64,000 nt of DNA, taken from positions 372,001 through 436,000 of the IMG/VR virus record IMGVR_UViG_3300049215_000771. The stretch is one strand, 5' to 3'. A program made the translations under genes and the position numbers. The notes beneath the pieces were generated by a model. That model worked only from the letters and a program-made list of their open reading frames with translations, was not told where the DNA came from and ran no database searches. Below, one piece after another: positions 1 to 7,633 of this stretch (position 1 is the first letter of the stretch; every line of letters begins with the position of its first letter). The DNA comes from a virus.

Positions 1-36
1 CCACATTCTCCATCTAGTTGGTGGAGACTGAACAGG

Positions 37-351
37 GTGCGCTTCTCGCAAGGCGTCCAGTTCCTCATCGAATGCTTGGACAAGTTGGTTTTGTTCGTAG
101 AGGACTTGATCCCGGCTGGTACGGATAAAAAAGCCGCCGTTATCTCGCTCCTGGACAAGTTGTTCGATTACGTTGTTACACCATGTTTACCGATCTGGCT
201 GAAACCATTCGCCCCGATCATCAAAGACATCGTGATTAACTTCGTGATCTCCAGCATTATCGACTTGATTGTGTCCAAGTACAACAAAGGCATTTGGAAA
301 AAGGATGTGACATATGCCAAGACGAAGACCTACTACCTCCCACGCAGATAA
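37..351 (+). CDS. Small membrane-associated protein of unknown function
   Basis: A 104-residue protein starting with GTG; a purine-rich ribosome site (GGTGGAGA) lies about 8 nt upstream. The frame stays open to the left edge, so an earlier start outside the window is possible, but another frame ends with TGA at 29-31, which suggests an upstream gene stops there. Residues about 50-80 are strongly hydrophobic and could form one membrane segment; the tail is basic. Its last 38 bases overlap the protease gene that follows, so the two are probably translated together. No family recognised; a holin-like role is only a guess. Confidence 0.6.
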   Translation: MRFSQGVQFLIECLDKLVLFVEDLIPAGTDKKAAVISLLDKLFDYVVTPCLPIWLKPFAPIIKDIVINFVISSIIDLIVSKYNKGIWKKDVTYAKTKTYYLPRR

Positions 352-1285
352 GTTTCATTGCAAACTCCTGCCGTATGTACGGGAAGACCTACTTACGATG
401 CAGGATGTGCAAAAACAAGTTGGCTGGGAAATTACAGCTTTCAACTTGCCATTGGCCTGGAACTACTCGCAAGGCGAGGGCGTCAAAGTCGCCGTCATCG
501 ACAGTGGTGCCGACCTAGACCACCATGACCTTGTAGAAAACCTGCTGCCCGGCAAAAACTTTGTCGATCCAACCAAGACCCCGGAGGACGACTGCGGCCA
601 CGGTACGCACGTCACAGGCATCATCTGCGCTAAAAACACCGAGATGGGTATGGTGGGTGTTGCCCCGAAATGCAAAGTCATTCCGGTGAAGGCTTTGAAC
701 AACAAGGGAGTCGGGGATTTGCGAAACGTCGCTGAGGCTATTCGCTGGTCAGCAGATCAGGGTGTAGACTTCATCACGATGTCGCTTGGCTCCCCCGCAC
801 CACTTCAACAAGTACGCAAGGCTTTGCAGTATGCGGTATCGAAAGGTGTTGTGATTTTCTGTGCAGCCGGCAACGCTGGCACGACACGGGAGATTTTCTA
901 CCCTGCGGCTTACCCGGAAGCAATTGGCGTAGGAGCAATTGACGAAAAATTCGAGCGTGCAAACTTCAGTTGCACAGGCAATGACCTGGACTTCCTGGCC
1001 CCTGGCGTCCGCATCCTGAGTACGGTCCCCGACAACTGGTACGCCGTGATGTCTGGTACAAGCCAGGCGAACCCGTTCCTGGTGGGCGTGGCAGCCCTGC
1101 TACTGTCCTACAAGCGGGCACGCAACCTGGACTTGAAGCTGGACACGAATGATGATTACTGCAATGCTTTGAAACAGTACACGATCCCGTTGGCCGATCC
1201 GCAATTTGCCGGCAACAGATTCTTCCAGGGCTTTGGAATCATTGATCCACGGAAGATGGAGGAGTGGGCGGCGGCGCACCAGTAA
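314..1285 (+). CDS. Subtilisin-like serine protease (S8 family)
   Basis: A 323-residue peptidase. The catalytic triad is visible as Asp63 (AVIDSG), His96 (GHGTHVTG) and Ser250 (SGTSQANP, where most relatives have SGTSMA), with the oxyanion Asn187 in AAGN. There is no signal peptide or long pro-region, so it is probably made active inside the cell; a virion-maturation, lysis or host-takeover role is possible but not shown. It begins inside the preceding small gene and converges on the McsA-like gene with a 47-bp overlap of the two 3' ends. Family assignment is firm; biological role is open. Confidence 0.93.
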   Translation: MPRRRPTTSHADKFHCKLLPYVREDLLTMQDVQKQVGWEITAFNLPLAWNYSQGEGVKVAVIDSGADLDHHDLVENLLPGKNFVDPTKTPEDDCGHGTHVTGIICAKNTEMGMVGVAPKCKVIPVKALNNKGVGDLRNVAEAIRWSADQGVDFITMSLGSPAPLQQVRKALQYAVSKGVVIFCAAGNAGTTREIFYPAAYPEAIGVGAIDEKFERANFSCTGNDLDFLAPGVRILSTVPDNWYAVMSGTSQANPFLVGVAALLLSYKRARNLDLKLDTNDDYCNALKQYTIPLADPQFAGNRFFQGFGIIDPRKMEEWAAAHQ

Positions 1286-1907
1286 GCTGGGCTTGAAGCG
1301 ATTCAATCTGCTTCTTCAGTGCCCCTGCTGCCTCGTAGTTTTCAATCTCAATGGCTTTCGCCATTTTCAGCCTGTAAGATTTGATGCGTTCCTCAATGGA
1401 AGCGTTCTGATCCACAGGCTGTTCTGTTTTTGGAACAGGCTTGTTGACTTTGGGCGACTTGCCGACATGCTGCGTGGCCCCTGCGTGGGAATGCTTGGCA
1501 ACTATCTTCAACTCCTCGCTGAAGTGTTCCCAGCACGTTGCGCAGCCAACCTTGCCATTCTCGGCAAGTTTTCTGACAGTCATGCCACATGATGGGCATG
1601 GCGGTTTGCCAGCGTTTCTAAGTTGAGATTTTGGTTGTTGGGGTTGTTGCATCGTTTTAGCCAACATAGCGCCAAGTAATGCGGTCAAGAAACTAGACAA
1701 TAAAGTGGGAGCAGGCGGCGCAGGAGGCGGCTGTGGGACCGCCTCCTGTTTTACCTGTTTCGTTGTTTCTGGAGCCATATCCATATATTTGGCAGAACAA
1801 TCCTTGCACAAATGCAACTCCACGAACGACCCATCTGGCTTCAGTTCTGTGATATGAGTCGTCCTGCGTTTTGGACAGGGCTGACCAGAAAACGGGCAGA
1901 GGTCCAT
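1239..1907 (-). CDS. McsA-like zinc-finger protein with UVR motif
   Basis: A 222-residue protein with the layout of McsA, the activator of the McsB arginine kinase. It has a first Cys set (C4, C11, C34, C37), a proline-rich linker with a hydrophobic stretch (about 60-90), a second zinc knuckle (CPSC at 104-107, CATC at 122-125) and a UvrB/UvrC-type helix-pair motif at about 172-206. McsA feeds proteins to Clp proteolysis in Gram-positive and some other bacteria. A phage copy could bind host McsB or Clp or act as an adaptor. No McsB gene is seen here. Its ATG shares one base with the stop of the exported protein upstream. Confidence 0.75.
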   Translation of the reverse strand: MDLCPFSGQPCPKRRTTHITELKPDGSFVELHLCKDCSAKYMDMAPETTKQVKQEAVPQPPPAPPAPTLLSSFLTALLGAMLAKTMQQPQQPKSQLRNAGKPPCPSCGMTVRKLAENGKVGCATCWEHFSEELKIVAKHSHAGATQHVGKSPKVNKPVPKTEQPVDQNASIEERIKSYRLKMAKAIEIENYEAAGALKKQIESLQAQLTGAPPPTPPSSVDQ

Positions 1908-2497
1908 TATTTTTTCCTTTCGATGAGATTGTTCTCATCGTTGAAATCACGGACTTCTTTCAAGTATAGCTCACGTTCCTTCTCAGGAATCTCATCCTTG
2001 AAATCGTTGCATACTTTCTCGACGAATTTCTCATACCTCACCGCTGAGGCTTTGCGCAGGTCCGTGAGTTGCTTGAGGTATTTTTCGACATCGGCCTTGG
2101 CAGCCGGTTCTTGCTTGGCGTCCTCGATTTTTTCCAGCTTCTTCGGAGTGTATTTGGGATCATCGAATCTTTTGAGTTCCATGATCCAGAAATGATGAAT
2201 GTTGGTCATCATATCATTAACCCGATAGCCATTGGACAGCAAATACATATGTTTGTCGAAATTCGACAGTTTGTCAAACTCAACCTTATCCTTGTTGCGT
2301 CTGTGGATAAGTGTGCGTCCTTTCCAGGCTTTCAAATCGACAGCTTCTTTGGAAGCGGTCTTGTAGTACGACAGCACCTTCTCATAATCCCCAATGGTCG
2401 GGGCAGGACGCTCACCGCCCAATTGGATAATCACCTGTGCCCTGGCTGGCAGCACCAGCCCCAGGCACAAAATCAGCGAGGCGATCAAATATCTCAT
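1907..2497 (-). CDS. Exported protein of unknown function
   Basis: A 196-residue protein. The start was placed at the ATG at 2497 because AGGAG lies just upstream and the product then begins with a clear signal peptide (MRYLIASLILCLGLVLPARAQ) with a cleavage site near residue 20-21. The rest is hydrophilic, Lys/Glu-rich and helical. It is followed by the McsA-like gene with a one-base stop/start overlap. No family recognised; it probably acts in the periplasm or outside the cell. Confidence 0.7.
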   Translation of the reverse strand: MRYLIASLILCLGLVLPARAQVIIQLGGERPAPTIGDYEKVLSYYKTASKEAVDLKAWKGRTLIHRRNKDKVEFDKLSNFDKHMYLLSNGYRVNDMMTNIHHFWIMELKRFDDPKYTPKKLEKIEDAKQEPAAKADVEKYLKQLTDLRKASAVRYEKFVEKVCNDFKDEIPEKERELYLKEVRDFNDENNLIERKK

Positions 2498-2557
2498 CGT
2501 TGCATATCTCCTTGAGAAACCTTCCATCTGTATCATATTCGATACGCAAAGAAAGGT

Positions 2558-3379
2558 CTAGTTTGGAAAAGGAGTGCCAGAAATCTTCAAGGTGAATGTG
2601 TCACCAGCTACCGGACCCATATTGGGCGGACAAACCCTTTGTATCCAAACCGGCACGATGTCTGTGCCTCGTATATCCCCAACGAGAAGCTGCGATGTGG
2701 GAGAAGGCGTATAAAACAAAATACCGTTCGGGGCTGTAGTTGTGGCATCGACAAGCGGGGCGATGCTGTTCAGTGGTGCCCCATCGAATATCTTCAGAAC
2801 GCTCACGCTACCAGGGGGCACACCAACCAGCGTACTATCGTCGATGACGGCCAGAACATCATGGAACCGATTCCCAGCATCTCCGATGAAGTTTACCTGG
2901 AATATAAAAGCACTGCCGTTGATGCCGCCAGTGACCGTGACATCAGTGAGATTCGTTAGCGCTGAGATAGCAGTTTGAAAATTCGCAGCCCACGCACTGA
3001 AAGAAGAAGCCCAATTCACCGTAAAATTCGTTCCTTCGTATTGAAGTGTCATCGAGCCGCCCGTGACATTTACGCCGTTGGCAACAGTGACTTGCTGGGT
3101 ATCATCTTGAAACTGAAACCCCAAAGCTACAGGAACACCGCCTGAACTTTCATCGTCGATATACACCGAGGCTCCGTACAAACTGTCAATGCTGTTGTCG
3201 TTCACAATGTACAAGCAATGGTAGTCCGTGTAGCCAGCCTGGGCCTGGGCTGTGGTAATATCAGGAAGCAACTGTCCAGTCAACGGCACGGCAGAAGGCT
3301 CCCCGCCCAGGGACTTCGTGGGATCGCTGTTGGAAGCACCACCAGAAAATAAGAAGGTAATGTCGGAAGGGCTTATCAT
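2558..3379 (-). CDS. Putative virion or tail-fibre structural protein
   Basis: A 273-residue protein rich in Gly, Ser, Thr, Val and Asn, typical of beta-rich phage structural proteins. The N-terminus contains FLFSGGASNSDPTKSLGG, a motif I associate with uncharacterised phage structural proteins. Its ATG overlaps the stop of the upstream HTH gene (ATGA). Low charge and repeated TVTGG/VTVAN-like strands suggest a fibre, baseplate or decoration subunit. The role is inferred from composition only. Confidence 0.55.
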   Translation of the reverse strand: MISPSDITFLFSGGASNSDPTKSLGGEPSAVPLTGQLLPDITTAQAQAGYTDYHCLYIVNDNSIDSLYGASVYIDDESSGGVPVALGFQFQDDTQQVTVANGVNVTGGSMTLQYEGTNFTVNWASSFSAWAANFQTAISALTNLTDVTVTGGINGSAFIFQVNFIGDAGNRFHDVLAVIDDSTLVGVPPGSVSVLKIFDGAPLNSIAPLVDATTTAPNGILFYTPSPTSQLLVGDIRGTDIVPVWIQRVCPPNMGPVAGDTFTLKISGTPFPN

Positions 3380-3681
3380 TTTTGTCCTTCGGTCATGGTT
3401 TTAGCCAAAATGTAGCGGACATTTCGAGGGGTGTAGCCAGTGAATTCCGCAATTTCCTGGACGCCCCATCCTAAACTAGCGAGGTTGTGTACTTTCTGAT
3501 GATTTGCTTTAAGTCGATTTGGCGCAACATCATTGGCGTGAAGGATTCGGTAAATTTCAGCCTGCGACCGCTCGAAACAATGGGCAATTTCCGACACGGG
3601 CATCTTGGGATTTTCCAAGTACATCTGGATGATTTGCTCGTCGATACCGTTGGTCGTCAGGAATTCTCTAAAACCATACAT
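3376..3681 (-). CDS. Small helix-turn-helix DNA-binding protein
   Basis: A 101-residue protein with two HTH-like stretches: about 28-50 (MPVSEIAHCFERSQAEIYRI) and about 70-92 (WGVQEIAEFTGYTPRNVRYI). Both resemble the recognition helices of small phage regulators and terminase small subunits. A late-type element GATAAATA ends only 4 nt before its ATG (see promoter entry), so its mRNA may be leaderless. It is co-transcribed with the structural gene downstream through an ATGA overlap. Confidence 0.65.
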   Translation of the reverse strand: MYGFREFLTTNGIDEQIIQMYLENPKMPVSEIAHCFERSQAEIYRILHANDVAPNRLKANHQKVHNLASLGWGVQEIAEFTGYTPRNVRYILAKTMTEGQK

Positions 3682-3685
3682 GCTG

Positions 3686-3693
3686 TATTTATC
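3686..3693 (-). promoter_or_regulatory. Late-type promoter element GATAAATA, 4 nt before ATG
   Basis: On the minus strand the sequence reads GATAAATACAGCATG, with the ATG of the HTH gene at 3681. The octamer resembles the T4 late promoter TATAAATA. The spacing puts the expected transcription start on or next to the A of the ATG. Confidence 0.55.
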
Positions 3694-3739
3694 CAGGTTG
3701 ATATTGAAATCGAGGCATATAGGACTGATAATATCATCA

Positions 3740-3800
3740 CCGGGACGTGAGCAAAGTATTTCTTGCGGTAATCGTAGGCAAAGGATTTCTCACGTCCCGG
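3740..3800 (+). repeat. Solitary TIGR-like dual-spacer hairpin unit
   Basis: A 12-bp perfect outer stem (CCGGGACGTGAG / CTCACGTCCCGG) encloses the same box pattern as the five units around the RuvC-like gene at 15.1-16.1 kb: GTGAGCA, an 8-nt segment AAGTATTT, CTTG, a loop ending in TAGGCA, a second 8-nt segment AAGGATTT, then CTCAC. It lies on the plus strand 20 nt upstream of the amidoligase start and 11 kb from the nuclease gene. It is either an orphan guide RNA or a hairpin acting in the leader of the amidoligase mRNA. Confidence 0.7.
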
Positions 3801-3820
3801 ATATTCTCAAGGAGCCTGTC

Positions 3821-4771
3821 ATGAACTTCACCTTCGGATCGGACCCTGAATTTGCACTGGCACAAAAAGGCCAGTTCAGGAGCGCCATCGGCGTTCTTCC
3901 CGAAAAGAAAAAAGCTATCAAACTTGGCGAAAGTAGTTTCTACTTCGACAACGTGCTGGCTGAAGTAGGTGTCCGCCCGACGAAGACTAAGCAGGAAGCC
4001 ACTTCTGCCATTCGTACTGCCTTGCAACACCTGCAAGAACTGGTTCGCCCGGCAAAAATCACGATTCGGGCCTCGATGAACTTCCCGGCTACAGAACTCA
4101 AGCATAAAAAAGCTATGGAGGCTGGCTGTGTTGCCGAATACTCGGCTTACACACTGCGCCGGATCGTTCCCCCGGTGGAATTCGTTGTCAAAGATGAAGA
4201 CACCGAGGAGATGTGTCACATCACGTCGTTCCGAACGGTAGGCGGACACATCCACCTGGGCGGGGAAGGAGTTCTCCAACATGGAATGCTTCAGCCCTAC
4301 ATCATCAAGATGATGGATTTGTTCATTGGCATCCCGGAGTTGTTCTTCAACAAGGACAAAACCGCACGAGATCGCCGCCAGGTATATGGCGTGGCCGGCT
4401 CGCACCGCAGACCGGATTACGGTATTGAATATCGCCCCCTGAGCAACTACTGGCTTTCTAGCCCTGTATATGTCGGCCTCGTATACGATCTTTGCGACTT
4501 CGTATTGAAGTTCGTCACCAAGAACGGCCATCTGAAATTCTGGCAGATCGACGAAGACTTGTTGGATGAGGATGATCCTTCAGTCGCTCATCGCTGCTAT
4601 GGCTACGATGTGAATGTGCTGCGCCAGGCCATCGACCAATACGACAAGAAACTCGCCAAACCTTTCTTGACACTGATCGCCAACGAACTGCCTGGCTCGT
4701 TGTATCAGGACATCGAGTCGGCGATTGATTACCAACCCCTTGAACTGAGCGAAGAATGGAGCATCAAATGA
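3821..4771 (+). CDS. Phage amidoligase (phiEco32-like COOH-NH2 ligase type 2)
   Basis: A 316-residue ATP-grasp-fold amidoligase candidate. Characteristic motifs are GSDPEF at residues 6-11 and GGHIHLGGEG at 141-150, matching the phiEco32-like COOH-NH2 ligase type 2 family, which is predicted to join a carboxyl to an amine on a protein or peptide, perhaps capsid or cell wall. Start chosen at the ATG at 3821 because AAGGAG lies 7 nt upstream and the GSDPEF motif sits right at the N-terminus in this family. The stop overlaps the esterase gene. A hairpin unit (3740-3800) lies just upstream. A class II glutamine amidotransferase, a suggested partner of such ligases, is at 62.3 kb. Confidence 0.85.
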   Translation: MNFTFGSDPEFALAQKGQFRSAIGVLPEKKKAIKLGESSFYFDNVLAEVGVRPTKTKQEATSAIRTALQHLQELVRPAKITIRASMNFPATELKHKKAMEAGCVAEYSAYTLRRIVPPVEFVVKDEDTEEMCHITSFRTVGGHIHLGGEGVLQHGMLQPYIIKMMDLFIGIPELFFNKDKTARDRRQVYGVAGSHRRPDYGIEYRPLSNYWLSSPVYVGLVYDLCDFVLKFVTKNGHLKFWQIDEDLLDEDDPSVAHRCYGYDVNVLRQAIDQYDKKLAKPFLTLIANELPGSLYQDIESAIDYQPLELSEEWSIK

Positions 4772-5394
4772 ACTTCTCGCATCAGTGGTATGTCCCCGAA
4801 GGTGATTGCGACGGCAGCGCCGTTGTTTTCTTGCCTGGTCGTGGGGCGTCCGCTCGCAGTCTGATGATGCAATATGAAGATTACCTTGATGACGAGGACC
4901 AGAAAATCCTCATCGCTATCGACCCGGAGAATGCCTCCTGGTATCCACCTCCCAACGGACCAAACGATCAAGACAGCGCCGTAACGGGGTGTGAGAAAAC
5001 TACAAAGGAATTGAACGCCTACATCGGCGAATTGCTGGCCAAACTTCACGTCCAGAAAGAAAATGTCGTGTTGGTTGGATTCTCGGCAGGCGGCGTCATG
5101 GCGATCCAGTTGGCCCTGCACGACAAATACGCAGGAGCCATCTGCCACAACGGATGCGTATTGGAACCTGGTATTCTCGACAAGAAGGTTCACAATCCGA
5201 CTATTTACCTATACCACGCCAGGGATGATGGTGTTTTCGGCTGGAAGGAGCGTTACCTTCCGACGAAGAAAGCCCTGATTGAGAAGGGCTATAACGTGGT
5301 GTGCAAGGAACACAACAAAGGCGGGCATCATATTCAGCACAGCGATATGCAGGATGCTCTCAAAGCGCTCGCCAAACTGCTGGAGAGGAAATGA
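4768..5394 (+). CDS. Alpha/beta hydrolase (carboxylesterase/phospholipase type)
   Basis: A 208-residue hydrolase. The nucleophile elbow is GFSAGG (Ser106), the acid is Asp153 or Asp154 (HARDDGVF) and the base His187 or His188 (KGGHHIQ), with the oxyanion segment FLPGRGAS near the N-terminus; this matches the small bacterial carboxylesterase/phospholipase group. The start at 4768 (GGAG upstream, ATGA overlap with the amidoligase stop) is preferred over an ATG four codons earlier. No signal peptide. It sits between the amidoligase and an exported protein, so an envelope-directed role is possible. Confidence 0.88.
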   Translation: MNFSHQWYVPEGDCDGSAVVFLPGRGASARSLMMQYEDYLDDEDQKILIAIDPENASWYPPPNGPNDQDSAVTGCEKTTKELNAYIGELLAKLHVQKENVVLVGFSAGGVMAIQLALHDKYAGAICHNGCVLEPGILDKKVHNPTIYLYHARDDGVFGWKERYLPTKKALIEKGYNVVCKEHNKGGHHIQHSDMQDALKALAKLLERK

Positions 5395-5762
5395 GAAAGT
5401 TTCTAATTGCTTTGCTGTTACTGGTTGGCGCAGGTGTGGCCCTGGCGGACGACACCTACCAATTGGTGTATGAAGGAACCTGGGTGACGACCAACCGTAA
5501 ATTGAACGGCACCATGACAGCTACCATCACGGAAGTAAGCGAAAACAAGTGGAAGGGTACTTTCGCCGGGGTGTGGGAAGGGCAGAAGTTCTCCTACAAC
5601 GTGGAGTTCAGCGGACCTCCCGATAACTTGACCGGCAAGGCTACCATCGACGGAGCAAGTTACCAGTGGACAGGCAAGATGTCACCAACTTCCCCTGGTA
5701 AGTTTGACGGTACGTTCGATGGCAGCCGCTACAAAGGCTACTTCAACTTGAAGCAAAAATAA
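5391..5762 (+). CDS. Small exported beta-rich protein
   Basis: A 123-residue protein starting in an ATGA overlap with the hydrolase; the frame extends further upstream but only this start gives a signal peptide (MRKFLIALLLLVGAGVALA, cleavage before DD). The mature part is rich in Thr, Gly and Trp with repeated GTxxG patterns (GTMTATI, GTFAGVW, GTFDGS), suggesting a small beta-barrel or beta-sandwich. No family recognised. It converges with the PrimPol gene with a 20-bp overlap. Confidence 0.7.
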   Translation: MRKFLIALLLLVGAGVALADDTYQLVYEGTWVTTNRKLNGTMTATITEVSENKWKGTFAGVWEGQKFSYNVEFSGPPDNLTGKATIDGASYQWTGKMSPTSPGKFDGTFDGSRYKGYFNLKQK

Positions 5763-6468
5763 CCACTTTGGGTTGTTCGAGTGTTTGCCGAATACGACGA
5801 CATGCTTCACGCACATCCATCTTCCGGCAACAATGGCACATCCACGGGAGATGGTGTTCGGCAAACGCTCGCACTTCCAACATCAAACGCTTCTTGTGGA
5901 TAACCTCCACTTTCCCGCAGCAACTACACGTCGTTTTCTTCAAGCCATGCGGCAGTGGCTTCGGTCCTCTCCTGAAAAAGTACCTGGGCCGCACTTCACG
6001 TCGGTTCTTGAAGTAAAAATCCCGAAGTTCCTGTGGCATATCTGGAATATCCAGCGATGTGCCACGAAGCCACAAATATCCAGTACCATCTTCGTGCGTG
6101 GATGGAGGAAGTACGGATTGGTGCAGTTGTCCACGAAACTCGATGTCCTGAAAACGGGTTGCGGTCAGGTGCGGGTCGGGATTGATGAATAGATGATGTA
6201 TCGAGCGAGAGCTACGGTACATGGGGTGTGGCAGGCCATCAATCATCCTAGTGAGAAGATCGTTGGCTTCAGGCGTGTCGCCCTCGACATCCACGATGTC
6301 GCCGAGCAGGATGCCAAGGTTGTAGTTGCCGGTTGCAATCATCTCCCGGCATTTTTCTTTGTTCCAGTTACGATTCCAGTTTTTGCCTACAGGAACTTTG
6401 GAGTTCTTGTACACCGGAATGATCTGCATACCCTTGAGGGTGTACAAATCGAAATACTTCAACAGCAT
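5743..6468 (-). CDS. PrimPol-type primase/polymerase domain with zinc finger
   Basis: A 241-residue protein. Residues 1-150 follow the bifunctional primase-polymerase fold: an N-terminal GMQIIPVYKNSKVP strand, NYNLGILLG, an acidic VDVEGD metal site, a SIHHLF histidine motif, then IEFRG and LPPSTHEDGTGYLW. The C-terminal third carries paired Cys motifs (CSCCGK and CHCC) likely to bind zinc. No helicase is fused, so this is a minimal primase or a regulatory relative. It follows a 53-residue gene on the same strand, 17 nt away. Confidence 0.78.
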   Translation of the reverse strand: MLLKYFDLYTLKGMQIIPVYKNSKVPVGKNWNRNWNKEKCREMIATGNYNLGILLGDIVDVEGDTPEANDLLTRMIDGLPHPMYRSSRSIHHLFINPDPHLTATRFQDIEFRGQLHQSVLPPSTHEDGTGYLWLRGTSLDIPDMPQELRDFYFKNRREVRPRYFFRRGPKPLPHGLKKTTCSCCGKVEVIHKKRLMLEVRAFAEHHLPWMCHCCRKMDVREACRRIRQTLEQPKVVIFASS

Positions 6469-6485
6469 GTCCGGCCCTGTGGGGG

Positions 6486-6647
6486 TTAGGAGGCATGAGA
6501 CGCCTCACGCAAATGGGCTTTGAAGGCTTCTCGAATGTCGTTTTGAGTGAGTTTTTCGACTGGTTTGTTGTGGCGGTGCGCCCACTCAATAATCTTTAAC
6601 AGCGCCCGCTCCCTTGTTTTGTCCAGCCAGTAGTTTCGCAGTTTCAT
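6486..6647 (-). CDS. Short basic protein of unknown function
   Basis: A 53-residue gene found by reading the gap upstream of the PrimPol gene. The product starts MKLRNYWLDKTRERALLKII and is basic and helical, with an HTH-sized central helix pair (VEKLTQNDIREAFKAHLREA). GAGG lies just before the ATG. It is separated from the PrimPol gene by 17 nt, so the two probably share an mRNA. Confidence 0.55.
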   Translation of the reverse strand: MKLRNYWLDKTRERALLKIIEWAHRHNKPVEKLTQNDIREAFKAHLREASHAS

Positions 6648-6660
6648 GAGGTTCCCTCAC

Positions 6661-6666
6661 TATAAT
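6661..6666 (+). promoter_or_regulatory. TATAAT -10-like element before the epimerase gene
   Basis: TATAAT lies 20 nt upstream of the epimerase ATG, followed by AGGAGG. No convincing -35 box is visible at 16-18 nt, so recognition may need another factor. Confidence 0.35.
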
Positions 6667-6686
6667 GGAGCCAGGAGGAAAAAGCA

Positions 6687-7616
6687 ATGCGTATTCTAGT
6701 CACAGGCGGTACTGGTTTTATAGGCTCACACCTGGTTGACTACTTGACCCACGAAGGTCACGAAGTCATCGTAGTAGGCACCAAAACAGAGCAATCACCC
6801 AAAGCGGCCCGCTTCCTTAACCTGGGACTCGAAGGCAGAAGTTACGACTTCTTGCAGAAACTTGGCAACATCGACATCTGCTTCCACCAGGCTGCCAACA
6901 ACGACACCCTGGACATGGACCGAGATGAGATGATGTGGTGTAATGTCGAAGCTCCTATGAAGTTTCTCGGCGAGGTTCGCAACTGTTGCAACTGCCGCAA
7001 ATTTGTATACGCATCATCCTCCGCTGTGTATGGTAATTCACCAGCCCCGTACAGGGAAGAGGAAACTCCAGAAATTCCACTCAATCCATATGGCGAGTCG
7101 AAAGCAGAATTCGACAAGCGCATCATACAATTTGCCAACAATTGGTACGATACCCGTGCTGTAGGGCTTCGCTATACCAACGTCTATGGACCCGGTGAAG
7201 GACACAAAGGTAAACGGGCAAGCATGATCTACCAGATGGTCAAGACCATGATGAAAGGCGATAGTCCCAACTTGTTTTGGGATGGAAGCCAACGTCGTGA
7301 TTGGATTTACATCAAAGATGTAGTACGAGCAAACATGCAGGCTGTACGTTACCTGAGCGGCGGCGGCAAATCTGGCGTATTCAACTGTGGGTCCGGGAAA
7401 GCAGTCAGTTTCAATGAACTTGTCGATGTAATCAACAAATATCTCTATACCGACATCCACCCTACCTGGATTGATTGTACATTCAAAAATGCCTACCAAG
7501 ACTTCACGCAGGCCGACATGACAAAGGCCAAGGAGCAACTTGGATTTGCTCCAGCCTATGACGTGAATTGGGGTATCAGGGAACTGATCGAAGAAATGAA
7601 AAAAGGCCAGGTTTGA
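6687..7616 (+). CDS. HldD-like NAD-dependent sugar epimerase
   Basis: A 309-residue short-chain dehydrogenase/reductase of the extended class. The NAD site is TGGTGFIGSHL near the N-terminus; the catalytic set is SSS plus YGESK. Several stretches match ADP-L-glycero-D-manno-heptose 6-epimerase better than UDP-glucose epimerases: NVYGPGEGHKGKRAS, RDWIYIKDV and QDFTQADMTKAKEQLGF. The product probably makes or remodels a heptose-type sugar nucleotide for glycan modification, together with the sugar nucleotidyltransferase at 22.9 kb and glycosyltransferases at 9.8, 11.6, 42.1 and 43.1 kb. AGGAGG lies 9 nt before the ATG. Confidence 0.85.
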   Translation: MRILVTGGTGFIGSHLVDYLTHEGHEVIVVGTKTEQSPKAARFLNLGLEGRSYDFLQKLGNIDICFHQAANNDTLDMDRDEMMWCNVEAPMKFLGEVRNCCNCRKFVYASSSAVYGNSPAPYREEETPEIPLNPYGESKAEFDKRIIQFANNWYDTRAVGLRYTNVYGPGEGHKGKRASMIYQMVKTMMKGDSPNLFWDGSQRRDWIYIKDVVRANMQAVRYLSGGGKSGVFNCGSGKAVSFNELVDVINKYLYTDIHPTWIDCTFKNAYQDFTQADMTKAKEQLGFAPAYDVNWGIRELIEEMKKGQV

Positions 7617-7628
7617 AACCTGGCCTTT
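7602..7628. terminator. Bidirectional terminator between convergent genes
   Basis: A perfect hairpin, AAAGGCCAGGTT / AACCTGGCCTTT, separates the epimerase gene from the acidic-protein gene. It overlaps the last codons of the epimerase. Confidence 0.85.
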
Positions 7629-7633
7629 GAAAG

